Shown here: positions 36,178 to 47,063 of the stretch, one piece after another
Layout: each line of letters opens with the position of its first letter
How positions within the stretch are numbered: the first letter of the stretch is position 1
From: Chrysogorgia sp. JL179-B06
Lineage: Eukaryota; Cnidaria; Anthozoa; Scleralcyonacea; Chrysogorgiidae
Length of the DNA stretch: 64,000 nucleotides
NCBI GenBank assembly: GCA_035772405.1
Contig: JAYKKM010000156.1
Span: 763,001 to 827,000 of the forward strand
Reading direction: 5' to 3'
Notes under the pieces: generated by a model
Told to the model about the DNA's origin: nothing
The model's input: only the letters and a program-made list of their open reading frames with translations
The model's database searches: none
Program-made: the position numbers and the translations under genes

Positions 36178-36770
36178 GCGCTGCAATTTTCCGTCTCGTA
36201 AACGGTCGTTGCCAACCCAAACGGTCGATGCCAACCTGATATCCTTCTATTACCCCTGTAACCCCTTGTGTCCCCACGACACACACATGTTTTTTCCAAG
36301 ATGGCGGATTTTTTTACTGATAAAACTCTGATGATTGGGGTGACTGTAAGCGCCCTCATGTAACATACCGACTAGCTAGGAATTCAGTCTGTTTTTCTGT
36401 AAATCTCAGTGTGTTTTTGTGCCAATTTCAGTCTATTTTTGTGCCAATTTCAGTCGATTTTTGTGCCAATTGGAACACTGTTCGAACACCGGACTGAGAT
36501 TTTCAAAAAAACAGACTGAAATTGGCACAAAAACACACTGAGATTTACAAAAAAACAGACTGAATTCCTAGCTAGTCGGTATGTTACATGAGGGCACTTA
36601 CAGTCACCCCAATCATCAGAGTTTTATCAGTAAAAAAATCCGCCATCTTGGAAAAAAACACATGTGTGTGTCGCGGGGACACAAGAGGTTACAGGGGTAA
36701 TAGAAGGATATCAGGTTGGCATCGACCGTTTGGGTTGGCAACGACCGTTTACGAGACGGAAAATTGCGGC
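36178..36770. mobile_element. Inverted-repeat element (GCGCTTATT type)
   Basis: Arms of about 290 bp mirror around 36473; the same 60-residue peptide frame appears on each strand (36165-36359 minus and 36588-36815 plus). The core holds about three tandem copies of TTTTTGTGCCAATTTCAGTC. Further GCGCTTATTCGAGGGCGG words flank it at 36160 and 37005, so related units are probably nested. Confidence 0.75.
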
Positions 36771-37062
36771 GGCGCTTATTTAAAAGAGACAAAGCATATA
36801 GTCACTTTGAACTGAAGAACATTGCCATTAATGAAAATAAATTACCAAAGCTGTTTTAGAATCGGATTACAGTGGTGTTTTTAGTGATAGTCAAGTCGGG
36901 TAAAACGCATTGCATTTTGCGCTATTAGTGAAGCGAGAGACATTGCGATGTTTTACCCGCTTTGACTATATATGGAATTCTTCGAATAAGCGCCGCACTG
37001 GGACCGCGGCGCTTATTCGAGGGCGGTGCTTATTAACTTTTTTGCTCAAAATGCGGCGCTTA

Positions 37063-37702
37063 TTTTGATAAAAAGATAGGTGGTGGGACCTGCACCAGTG
37101 TTAAATATGGTAATAAGTAGGATGTTTTGACAATCGACTGGAGTAAATTCAGATACGGCATGGGGCTCTGAGTTGGATGACGTGATTTTACAATTAAAAA
37201 CGGGTGACGTAAATTTGAAACTTAAAAACGGGTGTTCCCATTTCGATACGAAATACACGTATGTGGCGTGTACCAACAGTAGGAGTAGATAGCGATTGTG
37301 AATAGTGTGAGATTTTGTGTAATATATGGGTATAATGAGACCTACATCGGTGTTGAATTTTGTAAATAGTGGGCAAACACGTAGTACATTTGAGCATATT
37401 AACGGATATCAAAATAATTATATTATGTGGATAACACTGATGATTCATGCATATATTACACAAAATCTCACACTATTCACAATCGCTATCTACTCCTACT
37501 GTTGGTGCACGCCACATACGTGTCAATACGTGTCCGTTTTTAAGTGTCAAATTCACGTCACCCGTTTCTAATTGTAAAATCACGTCATCCAACTCAGAGC
37601 CCCATGCCGTATCTGAATTTACTCCAGTCGATTGTCAAAACATCCTACTTATTACCATATTTAACACCGGTGCAGGTCCCACCACCTATCTTTTTATCAA
37701 AA
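37063..37702. repeat. Inverted repeat abutting a gene fragment
   Basis: About 260-bp arms (37063-37325 and 37450-37702), matching from TTTTGATAAAAAGATAGG through GGGACCTGCACC to TGTGAGATTTTGTGTAATAT. The centre is about 125 bp. The right arm ends exactly where the coding fragment at 37702 begins. Confidence 0.75.
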
Positions 37703-38025
37703 TGTATGCAAAGACTGGAACTGAGGCAGTGGCAGAATCGTTCTACCGTGTAGTAGAAAAGCAGGAAATGGATGGTGGGCAGAGCCACAAGGTACTTATC
37801 AACCGTGCTAAGGTTGATTGGTGTCTTCCGGCAGTGGTTCAATGTGAATCAGCTCTCACTGAAATGGCACGACTTTACATAGACGGTGACCAAGACGCTG
37901 GGTTCAAACGTCATTTAATACCTGTTTACAGGGTCAAACGCTCTTGGAAAAAGAGTGCGGGAGACTTGTCCAAAGTGGTCAACAGGATTGTACATTCGAT
38001 CCTCCTAAATTGCCTTTCCTCTTAG
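37702..38025 (+). pseudogene. Fragment of unknown, transposon-associated protein
   Basis: The frame from 37702 reads MYAKTGTEAVAESFYRVVEK and later NRAKVDWCLPAVVQCESAL, then LYIDGDQDAGFKRHLIPVYR. This reads like real protein (balanced composition, helix-like), unlike the low-complexity frames nearby. I recall similar segments in uncharacterised cnidarian proteins but cannot name a function. There is no start context, and the upstream open frame derives from the inverted repeat, so it is probably a truncated piece. It stops at 38025. Confidence 0.45.
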
Positions 38026-38039
38026 ACTGAAATAACCTA

Positions 38040-38300
38040 TTTTGAACATAACAATGAATTACTTTTACTTTTGCTGCCAATACATTTTCGTGTCTGCTCC
38101 AGCTGCCTACTTTGAACTTTCCAATGAATTTACCTTGCTCCAGCTGCCTACTTTGAACTTTCCAATGAATTTACCTTACTTCTACTGCTGTTTACCTAAC
38201 TGCCAATGGTTTTTGCTGTCTTCTCTGCATGTACACTGCTCCTGCTGCCTACTTTGAACTTTCCAATGAATTTACTTTACTTCTACTGCTTAATTTACCT
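38040..38300 (+). repeat. About 105-bp minisatellite, left of LTR element
   Basis: Units contain CTGCCTACTTTGAACTTTCC, AATGAATTTACCTTACTTCT and CTGCCAATGGTTTTTGCTGT. The same array resumes at 62046, showing that the LTR element landed inside it. The last five bases, TACCT (38296-38300), are the target duplication. Confidence 0.9.
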
Positions 38301-38726
38301 TTAGCGCGAGTATTTGTTTTGCTTGTAGAGCGATGAATTTGTGAGCTGGTGAGAAAATACTCGGAACGCCAATGTGATATATACTTTTTATTACATACAG
38401 AAATTCGTCACTAAATATAATATAGTTGATTTGAAGAGATGTTCTCGTGAGAGCACCAAGCGAGCCTATCTTATTGTATTTACAAGCAGGTATTATATAT
38501 ACTAGCAAATGAGTAGGCGTTAAATTATTAAGGAAGCTGTCATCAAAGATTATAAGCTGGGAGTGTTAAACGTCACTACCAAGGTTAAGGCGCGTCTTAG
38601 GCGAGGCTATTTCCTAAAAGGATTAGGAACTAAAAATAATGTTTATAAATGTTCTGAAAGTTCCTTGCGCGCAAACAGGAAACCGCATCATATGCGCGTA
38701 GTTAAATCGCGTTACGAGGCACTACA
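38301..38726 (-). repeat. 3' LTR of Ty3/gypsy element
   Basis: 426 bp, starting TGTAGTGCC on the minus strand and ending CTCGCGCTAA. It carries 21 bp (near 38551-38571) that are absent from the other LTR. A G-rich stretch (GCAGGGGGCTAC) lies just upstream on the minus strand and may be the polypurine tract. Confidence 0.92.
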
Positions 38727-38749
38727 GTAGCCCCCTGCTAGTGCAGGAG

Positions 38750-39560
38750 TTAATGAATATTAACGATGAACGATAGTAACATAACGCGCAGGAAAATGGA
38801 CATGTCGACCAGATCTCGTTTTGCGAACAGCCGGGGCGTCTTGCATGTTTGGAGTTGTTGAAATCGCGGCGGTGGAGTGGCAGGCAACATAATATCTGTG
38901 TCGAGATGTGCAGGCTTGAGGCGATCGATGGAAACGCTGTCCGTACGCGTGCCGAGGTCGACTTTAAAATGCTTCGTAGAGCGCGAAAGAACTTTAAAGG
39001 GACCATCGTCCCGACGAATGAAAACGTGGGTGCAAGTCTGCAGGTCGGTTGGGACGTGGGTGGTTTGCTGCTGAGGGCGGTCTCTTGGAGGTTGGAGTTC
39101 AAGTAGTAGGGTCAAGGTTTGGAGGATCGGGAGTTTGATGGAAGAATTCTCCTGGCAAGCACAGGGTTGTACCGTAAACTCGTTCAGAAACGCTGTGTCC
39201 TAGGTCGGCTTTTACTGCTGTGCGGATACCCAAAAGAACTAAAGGTAGGCGTTCACTCCAGTGGGATGGGTCGCTTGTGGCTTTCAGAGAGGCTTTCAAC
39301 TGGCGATGGAAACGTTCGACGAGACCATTGGCGATAGGGTGGTAAGCAGTAGTTCGAATGCGGGTAGTTCCAAGAAAACGAGTGAGTGAGGCAAAAAGAT
39401 GGCTTTCGAATTGTTTGCCGCGGTCGGTGGTAATGACGTGTGGAATACCAAAACGAGCAACCCAATGGGTGACGAACGCTTGTGCAACTGAGTCAGCTGT
39501 GATGTTGGAGATTGGGATTGCTTCAGGCCACCGAGTAAAACGATCGATGCATGTCAAAAG
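38750..39560 (-). pseudogene. Ty3/gypsy integrase, core and C-terminus
   Basis: The minus strand reads TCIDRFTRWPEAIP (first Asp), ITTDRGKQFES (second Asp) and AYHPIANGLVERFHRQLK (Glu), the DDE core of a retroviral-type integrase. A stop at 39099 after the PPNLDPTT segment and a shifted frame (39115-38750) with KVLSRSTKHFKVDL and SIDRLKPAHLD indicate a frameshift before the C-terminal domain. It would integrate cDNA if intact. Confidence 0.9.
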
Positions 39561-40812
39561 GTAGGTGGAGCCATTGGAAGGAGACCAAGGGCCAACGAGG
39601 TCGATGTGGACATGGGAAAATCGGGCAGTGGGGATCTCAAAGTTGGAAAGAGGAGCATAGGTGTGGCGGTGGACTTTGCAGCGTTGACATTGCAGACATG
39701 TTCGGGTCCATTGACGTACATCGCGATTGATGTTGGGCGAGACATATCGTTCGGTTGGGAGAGGTTGTGGAGGGAGTCGAAGATAGAGCGACGAAAGGCT
39801 GGTGGAACGAAAGGTCGTGGGTTACCGGTGGAAATATCGCAAGTCATGGTGGTATTGGATGCGGGTATAGGATGGTCTTGGAATTGTAAAGGTGATGACG
39901 CAGGGTCATTGCGAAATTTGGCCAGTTCTTTGTCAGTCTGTTGAGCCAAAGCCATAGCAGCAAGATCGATGGCGGGCGGAGGAGGAGTGAGGGTGGCGAT
40001 GCGTGATAAGGCGTCGGCGACTGGATTTTCATTACCTTTGACATGGCGAAGGTCGGTGGTAAATTGGGAAATGAAATCCAAGTGGCGTATTTCTCGTGGC
40101 GAATGACGGAAGTGTGCAAGGCATACGTCAAGGGTTTATGGTCGGTCAAAACCAGGAACTGACGGCCTTCGAGGTGGTGGCGAAAATGGCGAATGAAGAG
40201 GTACACTGCGAGGAGTTCCCGTCCGAAGGTGCTGTATCGGGTTTCCGCGGGTTGAAGTCGTTTCGAGAAGAAACCAATAGGTTGCCAAACGTTATGAACC
40301 TTTTGCTGAAGAACGGCGCCAACGGCCACATCAGATGCATCTGTCATAAGGCACAATTCGGCGTCATGCTTTGGATGCGACAACATGGTGAAATCAGCAA
40401 GCGCAGTCTTAATCTGGTTGAAGGCAGAGGTGGCAGCTTCGGACCAGACCAGAGGAGAGGTACGAGGTGGCTTGGTTGAACCAGGATATTTGAGCATGTC
40501 GGTGAGAGGCTGGATAATGTGGGAACACGTGTGTATGAAACGGCGGTAGAAATTCACAAGGCCAAGGAATTCACGCAGTTTGGTAAGGGAGGAAGGAAGG
40601 GGAAAATCACGAATGGCTTGGACTTTGGAATCGAGGGGCTGGATGCCTTGAGGAGTGACTTTATGACCAAGGAACTCGATGGCAGAAACCCCAAAAACAG
40701 ACTTGGCGAGATTGATGATAAGACCGTATTGGCGGAAGCATTCGAATAGGAGACGTAGATGGGTTTCGTGTTCGAGGGCGTTTGTGCTGGCAACAAGAAT
40801 GCCGTCGATGTA
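39560..40812 (-). pseudogene. Ty3/gypsy RT C-terminus, RNase H and integrase N-terminus
   Basis: The frame from 40812 continues RT after the inserted element: YIDGILVAS, then LGHKVTPQGIQPLDSKVQ and EFLGLVNFYRRFIH. The RT active-site box reads YIDG where YIDD is expected, so the second catalytic Asp is missing. RNase H is clear in LMTDASDVAVGAVLQQ and RELLAVYLFIRHFRHHLEG. A frameshift near 40080 separates it from DLRHVKGNENPVADALSRI. A further one near 39740 precedes the zinc-binding N-terminus of integrase (CNVNAA in the other frame). Confidence 0.88.
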
Positions 40813-41768
40813 CAGCCTCGTCCCTCGGCGCTTGTATGACGTTGGACGCGTGCGTGGAACGCGTGCGTGGAGGACACGCGTGGGGGGAACGCTGAAATTC
40901 GGCGGGAAGCGCCTCGGAGAATCTGCATTTCAAGATGGCAGATAGTATGCAAGAAAATTCCGAAATAGGTTCCGAAACAAATATAAATAATGATTTTGAC
41001 GACGGCGTGCGTTCGATTATCTCTGGAGTGGAACGACCTGTACATAAAGCTTTCTCAGCTGGAAAGGTTTTGTGTCCAAGGGACAATTGTGTTCAGAATT
41101 TATCTTTTTTTGACGTATTGGGGATCGATCATCATTTCCGCGTTAGACACCACCAATCTTTTACCAAAGATGAACGTGAAAGTTCAGTTAAACTCTGCCA
41201 GTTAAACTCAGTTAAACTCTCAAGTTCTGACATATTCTGGAACTGGAAGCAAAATAAACAACAATCGAGCATTGTTCTGATAAAGTTCTGCTTGTAAATA
41301 CTGCTTTTTTACTACAAAATTTATATTTCCTAGTTATCAAACTGCATGGTTACAGCAAATAATATTTTCAACACAATAAATGTCGTAAAATATAGTTAAA
41401 TATTTCGTGTGTACCAGCGAACAATATAAATTTGTTCCATCAATGACATTAAAATGCCACGTAGTGTGCTGGCGGCCAAATTTAAATATTTATAAATCCA
41501 TATATTTGCATATATTTACCTGTAACAGTTATTCTTTTAAAAGACTCATCAATATCATCCATTTTTCGAGACCAAAAGCCAAAACTGCTTCTCAATGGCG
41601 TTTGTAACTTTGTGAGTCGCTCCTTTATAGTCCGCTCCAGAAATCGACAGCCGCTCCAGAAATCGACACGGTTTCTGCAAGGCGCTACACATTATTTTCC
41701 TGTCAGCACGTCCACGCGTCCCACGCAAAGCCCGCGCAACGTCATACAAGCGCCGAGGGACGAGGCTG
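40813..41768. mobile_element. 956-bp element with 32-bp TIR and 9-bp TSD
   Basis: A perfect 32-bp inverted repeat starting CAGCCTCGTCCCTCGGCGCT lies at 40813-40844 and 41737-41768, flanked by the 9-bp duplication GTCGATGTA (40804-40812 and 41769-41777). It interrupts RT at the YxDD box. A 9-bp TSD suggests a Mutator-like element; the CAG...CTG ends would also suit a hAT element with a chance ninth base. It encodes at most one short frame. Confidence 0.9.
40935..41297 (+). CDS. Short frame with single C2H2-like motif in 956-bp element
   Basis: A 120-codon frame beginning MADSMQENSEIGSETNINND contains VLCPRDNCVQN...DHHFRVRHH, a possible C2H2 zinc-binding pattern. The rest is unremarkable. It may be an acquired host exon or a decayed transposase N-terminus, and could also be chance. 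Confidence 0.3.
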   Translation: MADSMQENSEIGSETNINNDFDDGVRSIISGVERPVHKAFSAGKVLCPRDNCVQNLSFFDVLGIDHHFRVRHHQSFTKDERESSVKLCQLNSVKLSSSDIFWNWKQNKQQSSIVLIKFCL

Positions 41769-41777
41769 GTCGATGTA

Positions 41778-42175
41778 GACGAAAACACAATCGAGACCAC
41801 GAGTTACTTCATCCATAAAACGTTGAAAGGTTTGGGCTGCGTTGCGGAGACCAAAGGGCATTCGTGTGAATTCGAAAAGGCCAAATTGTGTGGTGATGGC
41901 CGTTTTGCAACTGTCCTCGTCAGCCATAGGAATTTGGTGGTAAGCGCGGACGAGGTCAATCTTGGAGAAGATGGTGGCGCCATGTAGTGCAGCGGAAAAA
42001 TCGTGAAGATGCGGCACTGGGTATTGGTCAGGTATAGTTGCATGGTTAAGAGCGCGGTAGTCTCCACAGGGACGCCAATCACCAGGTTGAGATTTGGGAA
42101 CCATGTGAAGAGGTGAAGCCCAAGGACTGCTGGATGGTCGAACAATGCCGGTGTCTAACATATGTTGGAATTCGT
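41778..42175 (-). pseudogene. Ty3/gypsy RT, fingers and palm
   Basis: Reads [55 protein letters not shown] (first catalytic Asp in SKIDL) and [20 protein letters not shown], the canonical Ty3/gypsy RT blocks, ending FVYID at the inserted element. It is joined to the upstream frame by a one-base frameshift near 42172. Confidence 0.93.
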
Positions 42176-43443
42176 CCTTTTAAGTCGTTCTGGTGGAAGG
42201 CGACGAGGTCTGGAAGAGCATGGTGGGCCTCGCGTGAGGATGTGATGGGCGACGTTGTGTTTGACCGTGGTCTGCTTGGTGGTAGGTCGTGTAATGTCTG
42301 GGTATTCGTTGAGGAGCTCCGTGAATGGACTGGATGGTAATGCCGCGTAGACAAGGTTTGGAGCGGTTATTGGCGAAGTCCGTCCGTTAACTCGAAGGTT
42401 GGTTACTGCGTCAGTAAGGCTGCGATTGCGTAGATCTACGAGCAGGTTGAAATGACGTAGGAAATCAGCGCCGATGATGGCGTGGTTGACGTCTGCGATT
42501 GTGAAAATCCAAGGAAAGGATCGTCGAAGACCGAGGTTGAGGGTTAATGATCTTGTACCGTAGGTAGCAATTGTGGAGGAATTGGCTGCCTGAAGATCAT
42601 ATCCTTGTCGATTTGCGCGGTCGCTTGGTTGTGGTGGGAGAACGCTGACCTCGGCGCCTGTGTCGATGAGGAAGTGTTGTTTTGTGGAAGCGTCGGTGAC
42701 GTAAAACAGGCGGCTTTGGTGGGAAACGCCAGACGATTTTGCCGCGTAGTTTGACGGTGACGAAGTGTGGCTGGCAAAAGAACAAGGTGGGGTACACTTC
42801 TTCGCTGAGGCACCGAACTTGTTGTGGTACCAACACACAGGCGAGCGAGTACGTTGGTCGTTGCGGCCACGATCATCGTCGCAGTGTGGTGAGGGGGAAC
42901 GGGAACGTGGGACGGAACGACGACGATCGTGCGGGTCGTAGTTTGTCTGCGATGGTGTGAAGTTTTGGTTGAGGTTGTTGACGGTGATTGTTAGCTGCGA
43001 AACAAGGTCTCGAAGTTCACGCAATTCGTTGGATTGGTTGAGGTGGTTGGTGTTGATTTGGGTACCACTTCGAACAGGGTTGATGCAGTAGTATGTGTTG
43101 GGGCAACTTCCAGGATCTTATCAGCCAACTTCGATAAACTCTCTATGTCAAGATCGTCCTTCGTCGAAGCCAAGATTAGCTGTGCGCTCGTTGAAAGCCG
43201 CTGGAGAAACAATTGCTTCATTATCGACGGTTCGAGGTGATTTTCTCCCAACAACTGTTGCATCCTGCAGTAGTTGGGATGGTTTGCGGTTGCCTAATTC
43301 TTCGGTGGTGAGCAGCTGATGAAGGCGCTGTTGCTCCGAGGCCGATGTGCGTTTGACGAGTTCAGTTTTAAGATGAGTGTAAGGAGTCTCGGCCGGTGGA
43401 TTGATCAGGAGATCTCGAACTTCTTGGCGACGTCGGGTTGGAG
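42176..43443 (-). pseudogene. Ty3/gypsy gag C-terminal part and protease
   Basis: After the KDZ insertion the gag frame resumes with RRRQEVRDLLINPPAETPY and LLTTEELGNRKPSQLLQD. It then shifts frame near 43230 (LFLQRLSTSAQLILASTKDD) and again near 43020 (ELRDLVSQLTITVNN). CWYHNKFGASAKKCTPPC is a gag zinc-binding motif. HFLIDTGAEVSVLPP is the aspartic protease active site, followed by IIGADFLRHFNLLVD. At least two frameshifts make gag non-functional in this copy. Confidence 0.9.
43436..43443. repeat. Target-site duplication of KDZ element, left
   Basis: GGTTGGAG, identical to 61436-61443, within the gag frame. Confidence 0.97.
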
Positions 43444-43540
43444 CACCCGTTTCACCGGTTCTAAAGCGCTTAAAGCACACGTTCTAAATTTTAGAACGGC
43501 GCATTGAAGCGTTGCCAGATTGTAATCTAAGCAATCTGAG
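43444..43540 (+). repeat. Left terminal inverted repeat of KDZ element
   Basis: 97 bp, identical in reverse complement to 61339-61435. It contains a near-palindrome GTTCTAAATTTTAGAAC, a likely transposase-binding site. The transposase ATG lies 60 bp inside. Confidence 0.97.
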
Positions 43541-43599
43541 ACTCATACCCAGAGCCCAAGATCACAAAGGCGCAATTTATTCTTAGACGCATTTTCAAG

Positions 43600-46500
43600 A
43601 TGGCTGCTCGTTCAGTCTTTTCACGTCCACCTCTTTCACGTCCGTCAAAGCGCTTTAAATCGTGTAAAGTTCGTGTTCATTCAGTTACGACGTCTGGTAA
43701 AAGAACAGCGAGGAACGTGAACCTTAAAGTTTCTTGTCAAACGAAGAGAACCACTGGAATTGGATTGCACAATGAAATCGTGTCATCGCCATCGAGGCCA
43801 AGTTCAGAACATGTGCATGAAGCACAACTAGAAACAGATCCTTCTGATTTGAGGCAAGATGAACCTAGCGCATCCTGTTACCAAAAAAGAAGAGAGAGAG
43901 AATACGAAAGTTGGCAAGAAATACGGAAATCACTTCTGTACGGACGTATTGAAGAGGAGGCATTTTCGAACGATGAAAAATGTCGCGAGTGTGGTGTGGA
44001 GTTTGCTGAAATTCGTTGTATTGACTGTGGACATGATCAACACCTCTGCATAAGCTGCGCAAAGAAAACCCACCAAGAAAGAAATTATTTCCATATATTA
44101 GAAAGGTTCAAGGTAAGAAACTGTCATTGTCTTAAAACATCAATATAAATCGCTTTTTGCTTTTTAGTATTTTAAGTATCTGTTTATCATAACAATCAAC
44201 TAATATTATTAGTGTATATGTTGACTTGTTGACTGTTATGATAAACAGATAAAGCATAATAAAGTTTCAACATCACGTATGATCATCATCCTTAATGTAT
44301 CATCCTTAAAAATTTAAAATATAGTTTGAATAGTGAACAGTTATACGATTTACAATTTTTTTTGGAATCACAGGATGGTTGCCTACTGCCATACTTTCCT
44401 AATCATATGGTCATTGCTAGAAGTCACCAGCGAAACTGCCCATCTGCTCAATTCAGGAATGTCATCTGCATTGATCAACATGGTAAGATTACAATAGATA
44501 AATAACTTATACTCGAGTCTATTCACTAACTGTCAAATTTAGAGCACATGTTCTGCTCATTATTCCTAAACTGTAACTTGGCAATATCCCATGGATAAGA
44601 AGCACTAAATTACTTAGTGAGAAAATTTAGCTCTAAAAAAGCCCCTTGTGGGAACAAGTTAATAAATATGTATGTATGTATGTATGTATGTACCGGTATG
44701 TATGATATATGTGTATGTGTGTACCCGTATGACTGTATGTATGTATGTCTGCATATATAAGTGTGTATAGGTATGTATATTGAGTATATCCGAGCCGGAT
44801 GTGGCACAATATTTAAGTTGATAATCCAATTTTGGGCAAGACTACACTGTAGCCTAATATTACAATTTGAAACTTAAATAATTTGTGATATTGGATAGAT
44901 ATGAATCTAATGGTATTTTGGTATACTGTCATTACGTTATACACATATGTATATTAATTACAATGTATATTGTTTTCATCAATATGTTATTTAGGACGTC
45001 AACATCAAAAACAAATCCTGTTTTGTGACTGTGAGAAGGATGCAGTCACATTAGTGAAATTAATGTTATGGCCAGGCAGCATTGCTCGTCCTAACATTGC
45101 ATTCCATTTTAAATTGATGGAACTTGCCGAAACCCTTCTTCTGGAATGTCATGTCTCACTAAGAAAGTTCTGCGATGCATTGGGAATCATGACTAAATCT
45201 TCAATTTTACCAAAATGGGTATGTTTCATATGTTTTCTGTTTACAACTGAGTAATTTTATAAAATGCAAAATAATGGACACTCAGAAAAAGGTTAACATG
45301 ATTTCGATTCAATGTTTCAACTATTATAGCTTGCAGTCATCATTACTGCAAGTTAGTCGAAACAGTTAGTCGAAACAGTTAATCAAAATTATAAACTTTT
45401 TCTGAGTATCCATTGTTTGTTTTGTTGTGTTTTCTATTCTAATGCTCATACACTGTACCAAAATTATTAGTGTCATAAGCTATTTTGGAGATACAGGTAG
45501 AAAAAACTTTATGTGTTTCCATAGAGAATGCAAAGAAAATGTTTCTGAATTCCTTTATAAAATAACCCCTGCAAAATAACTGAAATGTGATATTACAAAT
45601 CTTGATATTACATGTCAAGCAAAACTTGACATGTATTAACGTGTTATCAAATTGTAAATTCGATTCGGATTTACTCACGTGAGTAAATATCACAAGCTAA
45701 ACCATGTTTCCATAAAGTTATAGCAACCATGTCTTTTAGCCAATCAGTGCAAGTGTTTTCTAAATGTTATTTTATGAACAAATATCTAATTAAGGCATTG
45801 GGTGTATGAGATATAGAAATAATTTGCAGATTGTGCTATTGTTAGTATATGTACTATTATAGGTTTTCACATCTACTGTCATTACTGAATCAGCATTTTT
45901 TTCTTTTCTACTGCAGGTAAAGAATATTTATTCAACATTGAACAGTGATTCGTTTGATGAATATCGGTAATAACATGCTAATAATAATTATTTTAATATG
46001 CTTTTCAACCATGTCCAATAGGGTAGAAACAGTTTAAATGAATCATCACTGTAGTTTAATAGTAATAATTTATAAAATTGGTTGCATGTATTTACTATAT
46101 AAGAAAAATATATTTGACCATTACCATTATTATTATAGACATGGGTACCTGTACTTATGATTATAACTAAGACAAACATATTTCTAATTTAGAACTATTA
46201 TTTTGACTTAATTTAAGGTATCACCAGTATTTGTTACGAAATGGTATCCCTTTTATTGAAGAAGTCAAGGCAAAAAGCTGTCCACTTTGCCCAAAGGTAA
46301 ATGTATTAGAATTATACAATTTATTATAGATGTATATCCACTGTGTTTTATTATGTCTTCATTGTGTATATTTTTAGGTTTAGTATTAACTATCCCTTTC
46401 ATAATTTACAGCTAGGTGAAACTGGCACAATAATCGAGTCTATGGATGGTTGCTTTGGCTTAGTAAGAAAAAAATCTTCTGGTAAAAGTTCCTGTCCTCC

Positions 46501-47028
46501 AAGGCACTCCATGACATTGTTTGCAGATCAAAATAATGTTGATGAATTTGTTGACAATTATACATCAAGTGCAAAGCAAGCTGAAACTGTGAGTAAACAT
46601 CAGTAAAGCTGATGTAGCCAGTATTATATGTACTGTACTCATCAAGTCTAACACTAGCTGTATAACATTTTTAATGGTTGTGGCTTTTGGATAATTTATA
46701 GGATTGTCATGAGTTCAAAGCTGGAGAGGTAACAAACTTCATAAGATCAAAAGGCAAAAAACAAGCTGTATGATGAGAAAGGTGTTTTTGGCCGTGTTTG
46801 CCGGCATGATTACCCCAAGGGATTTACGAACATCAAACATGGCGAAAGGTTTACTTTACCTTATACTGTATAACTGAATACTTTTAGGCCAAATAAAAAT
46901 ACTGTACCTTTGTTTCTGACCCAACCTAGTTAATATTCTAGCTAATATTCTTGGCACCTTTTCACTTTGCTATATATTCAAAACACTGTCTACGCAGCAC
47001 TCTACTGTACTTTATATATATATATATA

Positions 47029-47063
<35 letters not shown>

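Noticed and set aside
38849..39106. Plus-strand frames through the Ty3/gypsy element, for example 38849-39106 and 40096-40479
   Set aside because: They are antisense shadows of the minus-strand gag-pol sequence.
43148..43480. Frame that starts inside the KDZ TIR and runs into gag
   Set aside because: It is a chance fusion of TIR and gag sequence created by the insertion, not a gene; the same applies to 61372-61620 reading into the right TIR.
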